From positions 3,101,528 to 3,165,527 of the forward strand of contig CAJSYZ010000004.1 in the NCBI GenBank assembly GCA_910574455.1: a stretch of 64,000 bases of DNA, in the 5' to 3' direction. Position 1 is the first letter of the stretch. Every line of letters begins with the position of its first letter. The position numbers and the translations under genes are program-made. The notes under the pieces are model-generated. The model was given only the letters and a program-made list of their open reading frames with translations, was not told the DNA's origin and searched no databases. The DNA comes from Trichaptum fuscoviolaceum. Its lineage: Eukaryota; Basidiomycota; Agaricomycetes; Hymenochaetales; Trichaptaceae. Shown piece by piece: positions 26,401-37,954 of the stretch.

Positions 26401-26500
26401 TTCCTACATAGAAAGTATTATCCAGCAGACTGACCGATGCCCATCCGAAGTCATCAAGGTGGAAAGAGTCGTCGTCGTCGTCGATGTTGAGCACGTTCAT
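20486..26500 (-). CDS. START-domain lipid-transfer-type protein with a C-terminal membrane anchor
   Basis: Seven exons on the minus strand: 25977-26500, 25543-25682, 24543-25490, 24255-24492, 21368-24196, 21111-21309 and 20486-21049; 1813 residues. An N-terminal START-like domain is seen around residues 120-290 (DAWKAVLVTPELRQEWDPS, then NPRDAVMISRTF and the RLRITCFWHHDLKTVWN end). A second START-like region lies in the middle (KVIEGFTAEEVASVVFSYD, KHWDDRFGSVCILEE, KGGFPFRDRGFYL). Between and after them are long Ser/Pro-rich linkers. A strong hydrophobic span close to the C-terminus (TLIAAAIIAFLLGSLLRSLL) should anchor the protein, with a short tail after it. START domains bind sterols or phospholipids; a multi-START, tail-anchored protein suggests lipid transfer at membrane contact sites. 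Ligand and membrane are not evident. It is divergent from pyridoxal kinase across 197 bp. Confidence 0.8.
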
Positions 26501-26697
26501 AACAGCCCCGAAAGCGGCACTTGAAATGGTACGATTTCATATGTAATCACACGTCACTCAGGCTGTTCATTTGAAGCAGTTCAAGTTGCCAGTGTGAGTC
26601 ATCGGTTTAATTTTGTCGTTTAGACTTTACGCAGCATTCCTTCAACTGTTTCTTGAGCTTGACTTCTCCGCCAGAAATCGAGCTATCACAGACCTTC
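26501..26697. promoter_or_regulatory. Divergent promoter region
   Basis: 197 bp separate the start codons of the START gene (-) and pyridoxal kinase (+), so both promoters must lie here or overlap. I see no clear TATA box or defined operator. Confidence 0.5.
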
Positions 26698-28124
26698 ATG
26701 GGCGAACGCATCCTTAGTATACAATCTCATGTCACCTATGGATATGTAGGAGGGAAGGCAGCCGTGTTCCCCCTGCAATGCCTAGGCTTTAATGTAGACG
26801 TATGCATCTATCTGTCTTGGCTGGAATTTCTCGATAGAAGCTCTAATCCTAAATATGACATGGCTAGGCAGTAAATACAGTCAACTTCTCAAACCACAGT
26901 GGTAAGCTCAGACTGACCACCTTATTTCCAAGTCTTGTGTCATTGAAGTACAACGCAAGGCTATGGTCGATTCGGCGGATCAAAGGCGACAGCGACCGAA
27001 TTATCAGAGATTTTTCGTCTCATGGAGGCCAACATGCTGCTGACCCAGTCAAGGCTCCTCACAGGTATGTCTTCCCTATTATCATTTTCTGAAAATCGTA
27101 GTCGAAACTGGCTCACCCCGCAGCGCATCGGTCTCCATAATTTCTAGGGTACATACCAGGCGCCGAAGCTCTTGCAGTCATCGCCGAGCTAGCGAAGAAA
27201 CTCAGAGCCAACAAGCCTGATGTGATTTACCTCTTGGATCGTACGTGCCAGATTCAGAGCATCTTTGATCCCGTGTCGAGCTCTGACCTACATTTCTAAA
27301 TTTCAGCTGTCCTGGGAGACTCGGGCAAGCTATACGTTGCACCCGAAGTTGTACCGATTTACAGAAATCTACTACCGTATGCGACAATTATCACTCCAAA
27401 CTGGTTCGAAGTCGAGTAAGTTCCCCTGCTCCCTCCATTTTCTCCGTCTTGTCTCGCGCACTTATAATTTTGGTTTAGAACCTTAACGGAAGTAAAGCTT
27501 GGAGACATGAAAGCCCTAAAGAATGCTTTCAGGATTCTACATGAAGAACACCGCGTCCCGCACGTCGTCATGAGCTCCATGCCCCTCCGAGAACCGCTGC
27601 GAAACAATGTCCCTTCTACATTCCGATCCTATGAGCAGGATCCAATCTTAGAAATCAACGGCGGAGACCTGATCTGCATTTCATCCTCTTATGATGAGTC
27701 AACCAAGTCCTCTACTGTGCACGCACACATCTTTCCAAGTATCCCAGGCTACTTTTCAGGCGTCGGGGACCTCTTCTCCGCCATGGTACTCGCCCACTTC
27801 CACCCCCAACCTACCACTCCTTCCCCATCACCGCCCGGCAGCACGCCCCTCTCCCTTGCAGTCTCATCCGCGCTCAGCAAAACGATCGCGCTTCTACGTC
27901 TTACCCACCAACGCGCTCTCTCTGAAGTACCAGAAGAAGACCGGACGACTACGGACGAGGAGAAAGACCGCGCGGACCCGGAGCGTGTTGTCCGCCGAAT
28001 GCGTGGGCGCGAGCTTCGCCTCATCGAGGGCCAAGCGCTCCTCCGTGACGGCGCCGGGATCCCCTCCACGCCCATGAGACTGTGGGAGAGCTTTTGGGAG
28101 GAAAAGGAGGACTTTACTCGATGA
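26698..28124 (+). CDS. Pyridoxal kinase
   Basis: Phosphorylates pyridoxal, pyridoxine and pyridoxamine with ATP in vitamin B6 salvage; the yeast counterpart is Bud16. Six exons: 26698-26799, 26868-26901, 26960-27064, 27148-27240, 27307-27415 and 27479-28124; 362 residues. Family blocks appear in order: [20 protein letters not shown] at the N-terminus, [44 protein letters not shown], and the anion-hole/catalytic block [13 protein letters not shown], where GVGD stands for the usual GTGD with the catalytic Asp. The C-terminal 80 residues are charged and longer than in yeast. The first in-frame ATG is directly upstream of the first conserved block. The second exon is only 34 nt, and its acceptor was chosen because it restores [12 protein letters not shown]. 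Confidence 0.95.
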
Positions 28125-28805
28125 CCCTGAAAGTCGACTTTCATACTAACAGTCAGCGCCAGTTCAGTGCCCTAACTGATCTCCGGTAACGTAGTGCAGA
28201 ACTTGCTGAGAGGTTTATTCTGGTTTGACATTGGAGTAATATATCACGTACATATGTAGAACATAGATCCGTTTTCTTAGACAGAACCCGGCACAAATCA
28301 TGAAATCCGACCTCGTATGTTACGCATGTGTGTATTATTTTAAGATCAAAAGGAGATTTGGCATCAAAGTTAACGTTCAATCATCTCCATTCCATGTCTC
28401 AAAATGGCCCACATCAGCAATCACACTTTGTTAGATGGCCGTGGATCAGTGCAGTCAAAGAAGTCGGACTCTGGTGAGTCCATATGCATGACTCTATTTT
28501 CTTGATCATCGGACTCATGTGCCCACGCGCCGCCGGAGTATGTACATAGTGATGGCAATCAGCATCGTCGGTCAACCACATCACCTCCGATCTCCCATAT
28601 CAAGTCCACGGAGCTCTGGCATGCTCAATATGAACTCTATTTAGACGCACTCAGGAACCTTGAATAGGCGGTCAGTGTCTTCCATAGTGATGTGTATGCA
28701 AGTCTGGCATTCAAAGAAAGCGCCAAGGTGACTCACTAACAGAGATATCACTCAAAAGAGTTATGAATAGTGGATTAGAATAATACAACAAATTTCCATG
28801 CCTGC
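28125..28805. other. Intergenic region between convergent genes
   Basis: Lies between the stops of pyridoxal kinase (+) and Arp2 (-). Short frames only; no gene, repeat or RNA recognised. Confidence 0.5.
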
Positions 28806-31193
28806 CTAGTTTTCTCCTCGCCCGAGCTTGTCAAGAGACCGAATGCCCTGCTCGTACCATTCTTCTCGTGATATCCAGAATTCTTCTCTATTCTTCATGA
28901 TGTCCGCCAGTACCGCACCGCCAAGGAAGACCATGTGCTTCCGCAGAGGTGGGTCCTCGATGCGAATTTTGAATTTCTGCACAAGAACACAAACACATCA
29001 GCAATTTACCCCCCATGATTGTGTGATTCAAGCACGAAAAGAGTGCGAGGTGGGTGAAAATAAGGTTGCGGAGTTCCGGACGCGAAAAAAAAGTGAGGTT
29101 AAATTGGAAGGGCCGTAGAGTTATCGGATTTGAAAATGCGAAATGCAATTGTGCGAGACCACTCACGTTGATACGCGCCGGGTCCCCGGCTAGCACGCGG
29201 GTGAGGTACAGCTGCTTCATCTCCTTCTCCAGCCGGCTGGGGAGGCCCGGATACATGCTGGAACCACCAGAAAGCACAATATGCTTGTACAATTCCGACC
29301 GGACATCAACAGGTGCAGTTTGGATCGTCGAGAACAGCATCTCTGATGATATGAAAGACAGAGAAAAAACACGACGCCGTGGATCAGATAAACAAGTCAA
29401 GGAGCTTCAGAGGAACATACCCGCGACACCCGGTTGCTCTACATCGACAAGATGCGGTTGGAACATGCACTCCGGCGCCTCGAATCGCTCCTGTCCCACT
29501 TTAATCACCCGACCGTCCGGCAGCTAGCGGCAAAGGTGCAAAAGGTCAGAAGGCTCAGGATCGACACTCAGGGCACAATTGAAAAAAAAGACGCCACAAA
29601 GGTAAAGAAGGCAAACGCCGACGGACGTACAGTATAGTTTTCTACGAGAACAGTCGTCTCCTCTGCCAATCTCATGTCCAGATCCAGATCGTAGCTATGC
29701 CATACGAGTGCGCCGTCAGGGCGTCATGCAAGACATAAAATGAGCTGAAAGGAGAACGTACCTAACATAGCAAAGTTTCTCCTTAATTTGCCTGACCGTC
29801 TCGAAATCCGCCGTGCGGTTGAACGCATATCCGCGCATAAGTAGGAGCTTGATAAGATACCGAGTCACGTCGCGCCCTGCAATGTCCAGTCGACGCGTCA
29901 AGTGAGGCATCGCAAATCCATCGTATACGGGCACGATATGTGTGACACCGTCGCCCGAGTCTACGACCACACCAGTGGTCAATCCTGGTTGTGCATAAAT
30001 CAGAAAAGGTCAGATCCAAGCCAGAGGGGAAGAACAATATAACAAGTCAAAGACTATCTGTCAAAGCTCGCAGAAGCGGAAGCAAGAAATTGCCCGAAAG
30101 ATAGATGAGAGGGGTAGAACACCCGATTAGATGAGAACTGGATGACGATCTGAGACCACGTGTCTTCAGTCGATCATAAGGAAAGATCGATTAGAAGGGT
30201 CGGAAATGGGGGAAGTCGTTCGTGCCGCATGTCCATCCTGCGGCAAACTTCTGCGTCCACAGCGGCACCGCGATGCGTACCCCGAGCACAGCAGCCCAGC
30301 CATGATGCCTATTTAATATATAAAATCCCGACAATTCGGCCGGTATGCAAGAATGTACGAAGCACGAACATCCGGCCGGAGGACGAAGTCCATGAACGAA
30401 ATCTTACAACGCACCTTGCGCATACAGAGTCAACACCGCCTGGATCGCAACGTACACGCCCCCAAAGCCATACTCCTCAAACATGACCTGGCACATCCGC
30501 TGTCTGTTGACCTTCGGGTTCATAGGTGGCTCGGTGAGGAGGACTTTCCGGCCTGTCGTATCGACGCGCAGCTTCTCCTGGAACGTGTAGTCCCACAGAT
30601 GCTTCATGTCTTCCCAGTTGCGCACAATCCCGTGCTCCATCGGCTGCGTGACCTGCAGGAAGTTGCGCGCCTCTGCAGCCTCATCGCCGACCATGATATC
30701 TTTGATGATGCCTGCGGCACCCATGCGCTCTTCAGCGCGCAGAATCGGCCGTCCGACGATCGACGGGAATACTGATTATGATAACATTCACCAAGTGACA
30801 TGTTATAGATCATGCATGCGAGTTTGGACATAAAGGAATGAAGAAGCAGTCAGAAACAAAGCAGTCAGAAACAAAGCTAGTAGCACAGCAAGATCAAACA
30901 TACCATGTTCAGGGAAGTTCGATCCCGCATAGCCGACTTTCACAAACTACACCAATGTCCACATTGGCAACAACACCATCAGCAACACCAAAGCCAGCAA
31001 TCAACAGCACCACAATCCACAGCACCGTTTACATATCACAGACAGAGCGGAAAGGCAGACCAGGGCGAGTTATGTCGAAGATCAAGGTAGCATACTCGTT
31101 AACAAATAGTTCCTCCACATCGCAAATGGTGAAGTAAATAGCGAGGCTTACCCCGGTTCCGTTATCGACAACGAGAGGTGGTAGCGCATCCAT
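28806..31193 (-). CDS. ARP2: Actin-related protein 2 (Arp2/3 complex)
   Basis: Arp2 is one of the two actin-like subunits that seed branched actin filaments. Eight exons on the minus strand: 31152-31193, 30904-30946, 30415-30771, 29762-29984, 29631-29694, 29421-29523, 29167-29342 and 28806-28976; 392 residues, as expected. The actin fold is clear: [11 protein letters not shown] then [14 protein letters not shown] (phosphate 1), [20 protein letters not shown] (phosphate 2), [12 protein letters not shown], and [15 protein letters not shown] (adenosine loop). The end [12 protein letters not shown] then [13 protein letters not shown] is typical of Arp2 rather than actin or Arp3. Introns are 57-205 nt except the last; the 205-nt first intron is unusually long for this locus and CA-rich. 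Intron 7 (28977-29166) is 190 nt. Confidence 0.95.
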
Positions 31194-32451
31194 GAAGATT
31201 TACACGGATCACGCCTTTAAGTGGTATATTTCCTTGGTATCTCTGACTTTGTCTAGGTTGTTCTGCTCGTCGCCGTCGTTGTGTTGAGCTCGATGCTGTA
31301 GCTTGGAGGGTTACTGTGAACTCAGGCTGCGCGTAAGTTCAGCCAATGATGCGCTGCGTGACACACCATTTCCGTGATGTCACGGTTACTAACTTCAAGG
31401 GGCTAGTCACGTGGGTAGCAGGTGAGGCTACACGTGAGGGCAACTTGAAGAGTGCTAGCAGACGCTTTTAGAGTTAACTTCCCACACCTTCGTAACTTAA
31501 GCTTACTATATAAGGTGATGGAAGACCCTTATCTCACAGGGTCTAACGTGAGAGATCACATCTCACTGTCACAGGACCCTGTGAGCGAACAACTGCTCCG
31601 GGCACATTGGTATATGTTGTGCAGCTCATTTCTTTTTCTTCTCGAAAACAGATTCTCGACTCTACTCAACATTGGATGACTTTCCGTAGGATTTCTGTAT
31701 CTTTACAGATTAGATGTGGCCCTTTTTGACACCGCTTGAAGTACGCTGAGCGATGCTCTTTTCCTATGGATCCAAAGACCTCGGCATAATATAAACACTG
31801 CCTTCATCTAAAAATCTGTATTCTTCTCCGCAAGCCTGCGGAAAGTCACTCATTATTCTCTCCATTATTCGAAAGCAAAGACGAATCCTTTTGCCGGCCC
31901 GGCCGGCGAATAATACTATTAAACCTGCATAACCTTCCGCAGATATACATAACCTTCATCTGCGTACCGTCGTACTTATACGACTACCTCGCATGCACAT
32001 ATATCTCGCCTATACCCCAAACAAAAACATGCCCGACGTCGCGCCCCTCCATGATGAATGCAAGCCGGCTCTTTCCAAGCAAGGAATAAAGATGGATAGA
32101 AAGTAAGCCGGCGGGCTTATGTAGAGTACTGTTCGGCGCCTCGGGCACCAGCTCGAACGGAAAAAAAAAAACATCAAATCAACCCAACCCCGCGCAATCC
32201 AAGCTAGGCTCTTTTCCTACCAAAGCTCACAGAGAACATGTGCGCCGGTGCGGAGACAGTGAGATTTTCAGGCCCAGGTTCGAAGCCCTGCGCGTTCGGG
32301 GGAAAGAACATCCCAAAGCTGTTCAGGGAAAGATCGTTCTGCGACCATGACCAAGTTGCTCAGCATGTCTTTTTCCGCATATACGTATGATACGCTTAAC
32401 GGGCTCATCACAGTTAGCGTTAAGCCTCCTCGCCAACGCAGCAGAATGCAG
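31194..32451. other. Intergenic region with a small inverted repeat
   Basis: Upstream of Arp2 (-). It contains perfect 11-bp inverted arms at 31533-31543 and 31575-31585 (CTCACAGGGTC / GACCCTGTGAG) with a second imperfect pair inside, which would form a stem-loop. A GC-rich palindrome (gccggcccggccggc) lies near 31894. No gene is supported. Confidence 0.5.
31533..31585. repeat. Imperfect palindrome / stem-loop
   Basis: Eleven-base perfect arms CTCACAGGGTC and GACCCTGTGAG with 31 bases between. Inside them GTGAGAGAT and ATCTCAC form a second, shorter stem. It is not followed by a T-run. Function unknown. Confidence 0.7.
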
Positions 32452-32460
32452 GGCCAGTAG

Positions 32461-32709
32461 CAACCTCCTTCCCAGGGTTCGCCTGACGGCTCCCTTCCCT
32501 TGTAGCTAGATGACAAATAAATTACTAAATTAGTGTTTGAACAAACAAGACATAACTTAACGGAAATGGTAAGGGAGCCGTCAGGCGACCCCTGGCACAA
32601 AACATTTAAGCGAGCGCCCGCTCGCCGTGGGGTAAACAAGAGAAAACTTACCCCGCCACGTCCAAAGTAAGTAATGGGCCTGCCGCTTTCGATGGCGGGC
32701 TCAATAACT
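32461..32709. repeat. Left terminal inverted repeat (249 bp)
   Basis: Begins CAACCTCCTTCCCAGGG. Matches the reverse complement of 32964-33212 with one visible mismatch (gggcctgcc here, gggcccgcc in the other arm). Contains an inner inverted pair: the cagggttcgcctgacggctc block near 32473 and its complement near 32571-32595. Confidence 0.9.
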
Positions 32710-32963
32710 CCGTCAATACATTATAAAAGCCTATAAAACTTCGCATACAAGGTACTTGACTTATTCAAGCGCATATTTCACATCAAATATGTTGCTATTC
32801 TGCAAGACACTAGTGTAATGGATTGCATTGAGAGCAGTGCTTTCTGCACTCTCATTTATTTTATCACTGACGTATTTTACTTAGAAAGCTATCAAATAAT
32901 GCTTAGAATAGTACTTTCAACATATAGCAAAAGAAATGAAGTCTTTTAAAAATCATATTGTAT

Positions 32964-33212
32964 AGTTATTGAGCCCGCCATCGAAAGCGGCGGGCCCATT
33001 ACTTACTTTGGACGTGGCGGGGTAAGTTTTCTCTTGTTTACCCCACGGCGAGCGGGCGCTCGCTTAAATGTTTTGTGCCAGGGGTCGCCTGACGGCTCCC
33101 TTACCATTTCCGTTAAGTTATGTCTTGTTTGTTCAAACACTAATTTAGTAATTTATTTGTCATCTAGCTACAAGGGAAGGGAGCCGTCAGGCGAACCCTG
33201 GGAAGGAGGTTG
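32964..33212. repeat. Right terminal inverted repeat (249 bp)
   Basis: Ends in the complement of CAACCTCC, directly followed by the 9-bp target copy at 33213-33221. Carries the same inner inverted pair as the left arm. Confidence 0.9.
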
Positions 33213-33221
33213 GGCCAGTAG

Positions 33222-35222
33222 GCCACCCGGCGCAAACGAGTGATTTCTCTTCTTTTTTCTTCCACTTTTCAACAATCTCCCCTCCGGATCAACAGACCCC
33301 CGAGCCCGGCACTTAAATAAATACGCACAAAAATAATATGTATACGATTTGACTTACGCGAACGCGTACCGGCTCATGTCGATCTTTACCCAGAACGTCT
33401 TCTGGGGTATCTCGACATGTGCCCGCGTACCTCGTCCGATTATACCACCCAAATGCAATTCAGCGCTTGCGAACGGTATATGCCATTTAGTGCGGTCAGG
33501 ATTTTTTTCAGGCCGACGCCCCGGGTGCTGCGCTACGTGGTTGTTTTGATGAAGAGCGCTAACTTGAACCATACCGGCCGGATTGATGTGTGGACGAAGC
33601 CGGGCACCGTTTATTTCGTCGCCGGACTCGCGGCCGGACTCATACTGGTTCAAGAGTATCACTGAATGCCTGTCAACATTGTCAACGCTACTCGCAATCG
33701 CAACGAACTCTGAGTCTGAACGTTAAAAGTAACCTTAGAGTTGAGGCTACACCCATGATCAATCTGCACAGCCAGTGAGTTCGCGTAGTCGCATCATTCC
33801 AATGATCTATCGCTCTTTAGGCGCGCTGGCGCCTGGCAGCTGTCGTCGAGTCTGTTCGCAGCCAGCTCGGATGCTATAGACAATGATCTCGATGTCGACG
33901 GGCGTTGCCTGAGCTCTGGGATGTGTGGGTACGCTGAGTGAAGCAAGTCCTATCTTTGAAAATGCATTTCCACGCAAGCTGTATAGCATTCAAGCTGCTA
34001 GCTCGCTGTGAGCGCTGGACTACGAGCGTGAGTGACCGGGTTGTCCGAACGGCCAGAGGCTTGGTTTTGACGGCGTCGATGTTGACGTTCTGCAACGATG
34101 AGTTTGCAAAAGTTAAGCGATGTGAAGTAAACATGACCTATGCCGGCGGCTAGCTTGGACTTGAACGTCAGCATCATCCCCATGCCATGCACACCCTTGC
34201 GCTGCATGGTCAACGCCTATCGGTTCCTCACGAAGCCTGAAGTTCCACGTATGCATGCCAGCCGAGTCCATGTTTCTGGCTTACGACCTTTCAAAAGCCA
34301 AAGCGCCTACGAGCTTTGAAGAGAGGATGCAAGATTGCAACAGGATCGGTCGTCTTGACCGCAAGGGTAGTGATGCTATCGCGCGATCTCGAGGGCAACT
34401 TGGGCTGCTGATTTCCATCGCAACAGCTGCAGGCCATGATGATCATGCAAACTGTATATTTGTCACGAACAATTACTTTCTCTGCTATTACGTAGAAATG
34501 ATCCTGATCCTCGCCCTAGGCCGAACGTGGGCGGCGAGCAAGGGACGACTCGGACCCAGCACGCAGCTGCAAGTTGAAGATAACATGGGTCGTCCTCCAG
34601 TGCACGACCGCGGTGTGTCTGCAGCGCTGGCTGCTCCGCCGCCGCCGATGTGTGTGATCAGGAGGGCAGCACGGTGGGCAGTGAGCACGCTGAAAACGGA
34701 AGCAGACGGAGGGCGCTGGGAATGGATAAATATAAAAGTGAAAAAGATGGATCTGAGATTTGTGCAGGGGTGCTTGGGGAGCTGCGTGCAGGGTGCTTTC
34801 CGACTTGGCGAGCAGAGGACGGGGAGGGCCATCATCTATCCGGCCTCTTGCTTTGCTTTTATTTTCTATTCCTTGCCTTTTTTCCAGCTGCTGCTCTTGC
34901 TTCCGTCCCTTCCCCTCGAGTCGTTCTTTGCTTCCTTCGGTCGTCATACATGCCCGCTCTGCTTTCCTAGCCAGCCTTCGCCATCCCACCTCTTGTCGCC
35001 GAGCACAGTCGGCCTATCTGTCTGCTGCTGGATGCCCATTCCGTCGCCGCTTGACGCCGTGATATAACCAGCAAAGGTGCCTGCGGGCGCGTGTCGAGGC
35101 GCGAAAAGAAAGAAAGCGCTTTCTTTCAGATTTTTCTCTGTCCCCGTTTGCAGAGCGCGTACGCCTGCGGTGCAGCCAGCGACGAGCCCAGCGACTGCAT
35201 CAGCGTTGCTCGAAGCACTCCA
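33222..35222. other. Intergenic region upstream of the HSF gene
   Basis: About 2 kb. A GC-richer block near 33350-33665 is open in two opposite frames and may be a decayed gene, but no family is recognised. A 270-codon frame at 34255-35067 has no domain and a composition unlike protein; I regard it as the long leader and promoter of the HSF gene, which is pyrimidine-rich near its 3' end. Confidence 0.4.
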
Positions 35223-37954
35223 ATGCTCGAGATGGACTCGTCGCAGTACGACTACGGCCAACAGCACCAGTCGCAGCAACAGGGCGCGCCTCAACAGCAA
35301 CAGCAGCAGGGCCAGCAACCGGGAGCACAGCAGAGCCAGCAGCAGTGGCCCCTACTTCAGCCCGCCCAGCACAACGCCGTCGCCGCTGCAGCTGCCGTCG
35401 GCTCGTCCCCCTTCCACTCCCCCGCCCCCTCCGTCTCCCAGCTCGAGCACGCCCAGTCCTACTCCGGCTTCTTCCACGGCCACCCACACTCCCACCTCGC
35501 CCAGCAGCAGCAGTCCCACCACAGCCAGCACCCTGGCCATCCGCACCAGCACCAGCACCAACACCAGCACCCCCACCCGGACCGCCAGTCCTCGCTCTCG
35601 CTGAACATCTCCTCGCTCTCCGTCACCTCGCCCACCACGCTCTCGCCGATCACGCCCTCGCCCCATCCGAGCACAGCCAGCACGACCCTCTCCCCCGTCA
35701 CGCCCCTCAGCCCGGCCTCCGCGAACACGACGCCGCAGCAGCACGCGTTCCCCCCGCCCTCTGTCACCGCAGCCCAGCAGGCGCGTCACGCAACTAACAT
35801 GTTCGCGTACGCCCCGCCCGACCACGGCGGCGGAGTCCGCTACGACCACAGCAGCTACGACATCGCCATGCACCGCTCGACCACCAGCAGCCGCTCGTCC
35901 TCCTCGTCCGAGAAGTCCATCCCGCGGAAGCGCAGCTTCACCAGCGGCTCCACCCCGCTTCCCGTCTCCATGGAGGAGGATGTCGTCGCGATATACGATG
36001 CGTCGGGTGCGTCCGCGGTCTCTACGTCGCTCGAGCTCAACCCGGCGTCGTTCGAGGAGGTCGACATGGGTGGCTACACGGGAATGGACTCCCAGGGAAG
36101 CCCGATCGACGGTGGCAGCTCATCCGGAGGCGAGCCCGACGACCCCTTCAAGGGCGCCGGCGGTGTAAACAGCCTTGGGCACACATTGACCACAGGCAAC
36201 ACAAACGACATCACGCAGAACGTCGGCATGATAGGCAGCAAGACCTCCTCTGGAACGAACAACTTCGTCACCAAGCTCTACCAGTTGCGTCCAATTTTAT
36301 ATTACGTCATCATTGCTTTTGCTTAAACCAAGCGTGTGAAATAGAATGATCAGCGACTCGAAATCGTCGCATTTCATTTCATGGACAGACTTGGGCACAA
36401 GGTAAGAGGGCTCGCTTCCCTTCCATTCTGCTGGCAAAGAAAAAATTAAGCGTGAAGCTGACGCGGTTTCATCAGCTTCGTCGTCTCAAACGTCGGCGAA
36501 TTCAGCCGGACTATCCTAGGAAGCCACTTTAAGCACAACAACGTAAGCAGCCCTCGAAAGTCATCATGAAAACAAAAGTCGCAGTGTCCCCTAACACCGA
36601 CTTATGCCTGGCAGTTCTCGAGCTTCGTGCGCCAGCTGAACATGTATGGCTTCCATAAGATCAACAGAGTGAGTTTCCCCCCTTTCCCCCCGGGCTTATT
36701 CCCTACCCAGGCGGCCCCGGGTGGCCTCCATCCTCAGCGTGCTGACGTTCTGTCCTTTGGCTCACTTCCGCAGACGCCCCGCGCACAACGCACCTCGACA
36801 GACGCGCAGACATGGGAGTTCTCCCACCACAAGTTTCTCCGTGGTCGTCCGGATCTTCTTGACGAGATCAAGCGCAAGGCGCTCGAGCCGGACCCCTCGA
36901 TCAAGCACCGAGTCGAACTCCCCGGCGAGGTCGCCGCGCAGCTCAGCCAGATGCGCGAACAGAACCGCCGTGTCGTAAAGGCGCTCGAGGCCGAGCGGGC
37001 TAAAGTCGAACGCTTAACAAGCGTGACGAAGACGCTGCACGAGTTCATCTCGAAGGCCTTCCCGGGTAACTGTGAGTAGTCCGCCCTCCATCTATTGCTT
37101 TGAGTAGTTGCCGGTCTTTTTGACTCCGTATTTGTTCTATCATGATCATGATCATTCTTGTATCGTCCATCTCCCGGAGCTACTTCGTACCCCGAAAACA
37201 TCTGGGGCTCTGAAATGACTGGAAAACTGACTGTCATTCGCCTTTACTTTTAGTGCCCAACTTCCCACCTGAACTATGGGAGACGAACGAAAACCCTCCA
37301 ATATTTATCACATCTCCCACGTCGGCAACGTCCACATCACGATACACCTCCGCCATGACGCTCCCGAGCTCGTTCCACAACCTCCACTCCTTCAGCCCGA
37401 GCTCGAGTCCCACGACCACCGACTTCCCCCCGCCGTCCGCGCACCACACCCACGCGCCCTCCCTCCCACGCACACACAGCCTGCAGCACATCCCGTACGA
37501 CACCAACGGCGGGTACACCGCCCACGCGCACGGCATCTCCACCGCGCGGTACGAGTCCGCGCTCTCCACGCCGCTCCCGCCGTCGCCCGGCGGCGGCAAC
37601 GGCAGCGGCGGGGGTGCGTTCGACGCGCTCGAGAGCACCTCGGACCGCAAGCGCCAGCGCACGGGCTCGTCGGGCATCTCGCCGTCCGTCAGCGCGCTCG
37701 CGCAGGACAGCAGCCAGACGAAGCGGCTCTCGCGCGCGCGCAGCGACTCCGCGCCTTTGGGCTACGGGATCAACACGCCGTGGGCGCACGGGAGCAACCG
37801 TCCGCGCAGCGGCAGCGGGCTCGCCCCGCGGCCGTCCGGGCGGCGCGACGACCTGCTCGTCAACATCAGTGGTGCGGCACATCGCAACGGCCCGCACTCC
37901 GCCACCCCCCTGCTGAACGTCTCGCCGGTGAACAAAGGGCCCTCTGGGCCTTAG
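35223..37954 (+). CDS. HSF-type (heat-shock factor family) transcription factor
   Basis: Six exons: 35223-36283, 36345-36401, 36476-36542, 36615-36668, 36774-37071 and 37254-37954; 745 residues. The first 340 residues are rich in Gln, His, Ser and Pro. The HSF DNA-binding domain spans about residues 346-450: NNFVTKLYQMI, FISWTDLGTSFVVSN, FSRTILGSHFKHNNFSSFVR (the recognition helix), QLNMYGFHKIN, and WEFSHHKFLRGRPDLL. A heptad coiled coil follows (QLSQMREQNRRVVKALEAER, about 460-505), for trimerisation. The C-terminus is Ser/Pro-rich with a KRQR basic patch. HSF proteins bind arrays of nGAAn. It may be the Hsf1 orthologue or an Sfl1-type relative; the central DBD after a long Q-rich N-terminus does not decide this. 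The first intron starts at GTTGCG, a weak donor, but is required by the frame. Confidence 0.93.

Larger units (their letters stand above)
32452..33221. mobile_element. Non-autonomous long-TIR DNA transposon (Mutator-like), with target duplication
   Basis: The element is 32461-33212 (752 bp). It is flanked on both sides by the same 9 bases, GGCCAGTAG (32452-32460 and 33213-33221). The ends are 249-bp inverted repeats (32461-32709 and 32964-33212) that I could align with one mismatch. The 254-bp centre (32710-32963) is AT-rich and has no frame that could encode a transposase. A 9-bp target duplication with very long terminal repeats is the signature of Mutator-like elements; other superfamilies give 2-8 bp. 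Each repeat holds a further inner inverted pair. The near-identity of the arms and intact duplication indicate a recent insertion that depends on a transposase encoded elsewhere. Confidence 0.85.

Noticed and set aside
32268..32295. tRNA-like GGTTCGAAGCCC
   Set aside because: Resembles a T-arm, but only a four-base stem can form and there is no D-arm, anticodon arm or acceptor stem around it.
32268..33243. Two opposite frames giving the same protein (MFTPRRAGARLN...) at 32268-32639 (-) and 33034-33243 (+)
   Set aside because: They are the same sequence in the two inverted repeats of the transposon, start inside it and run out into unrelated flanks. They reflect the repeat, not a gene.
33354..33665. 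Opposite open frames of about 100 and 80 codons
   Set aside because: No domain or splice partner on either strand. Possibly a decayed gene, but not enough to call.
34255..35067. 270-codon frame upstream of the HSF gene
   Set aside because: No domain, uneven composition and a C-terminal half made of pyrimidine-rich leader. Better explained as promoter and 5' UTR.
35352..35873. Long antisense frames over the HSF N-terminus and over the LisH gene
   Set aside because: They mirror the GC-rich, low-complexity codons of the real exons and have no independent support.
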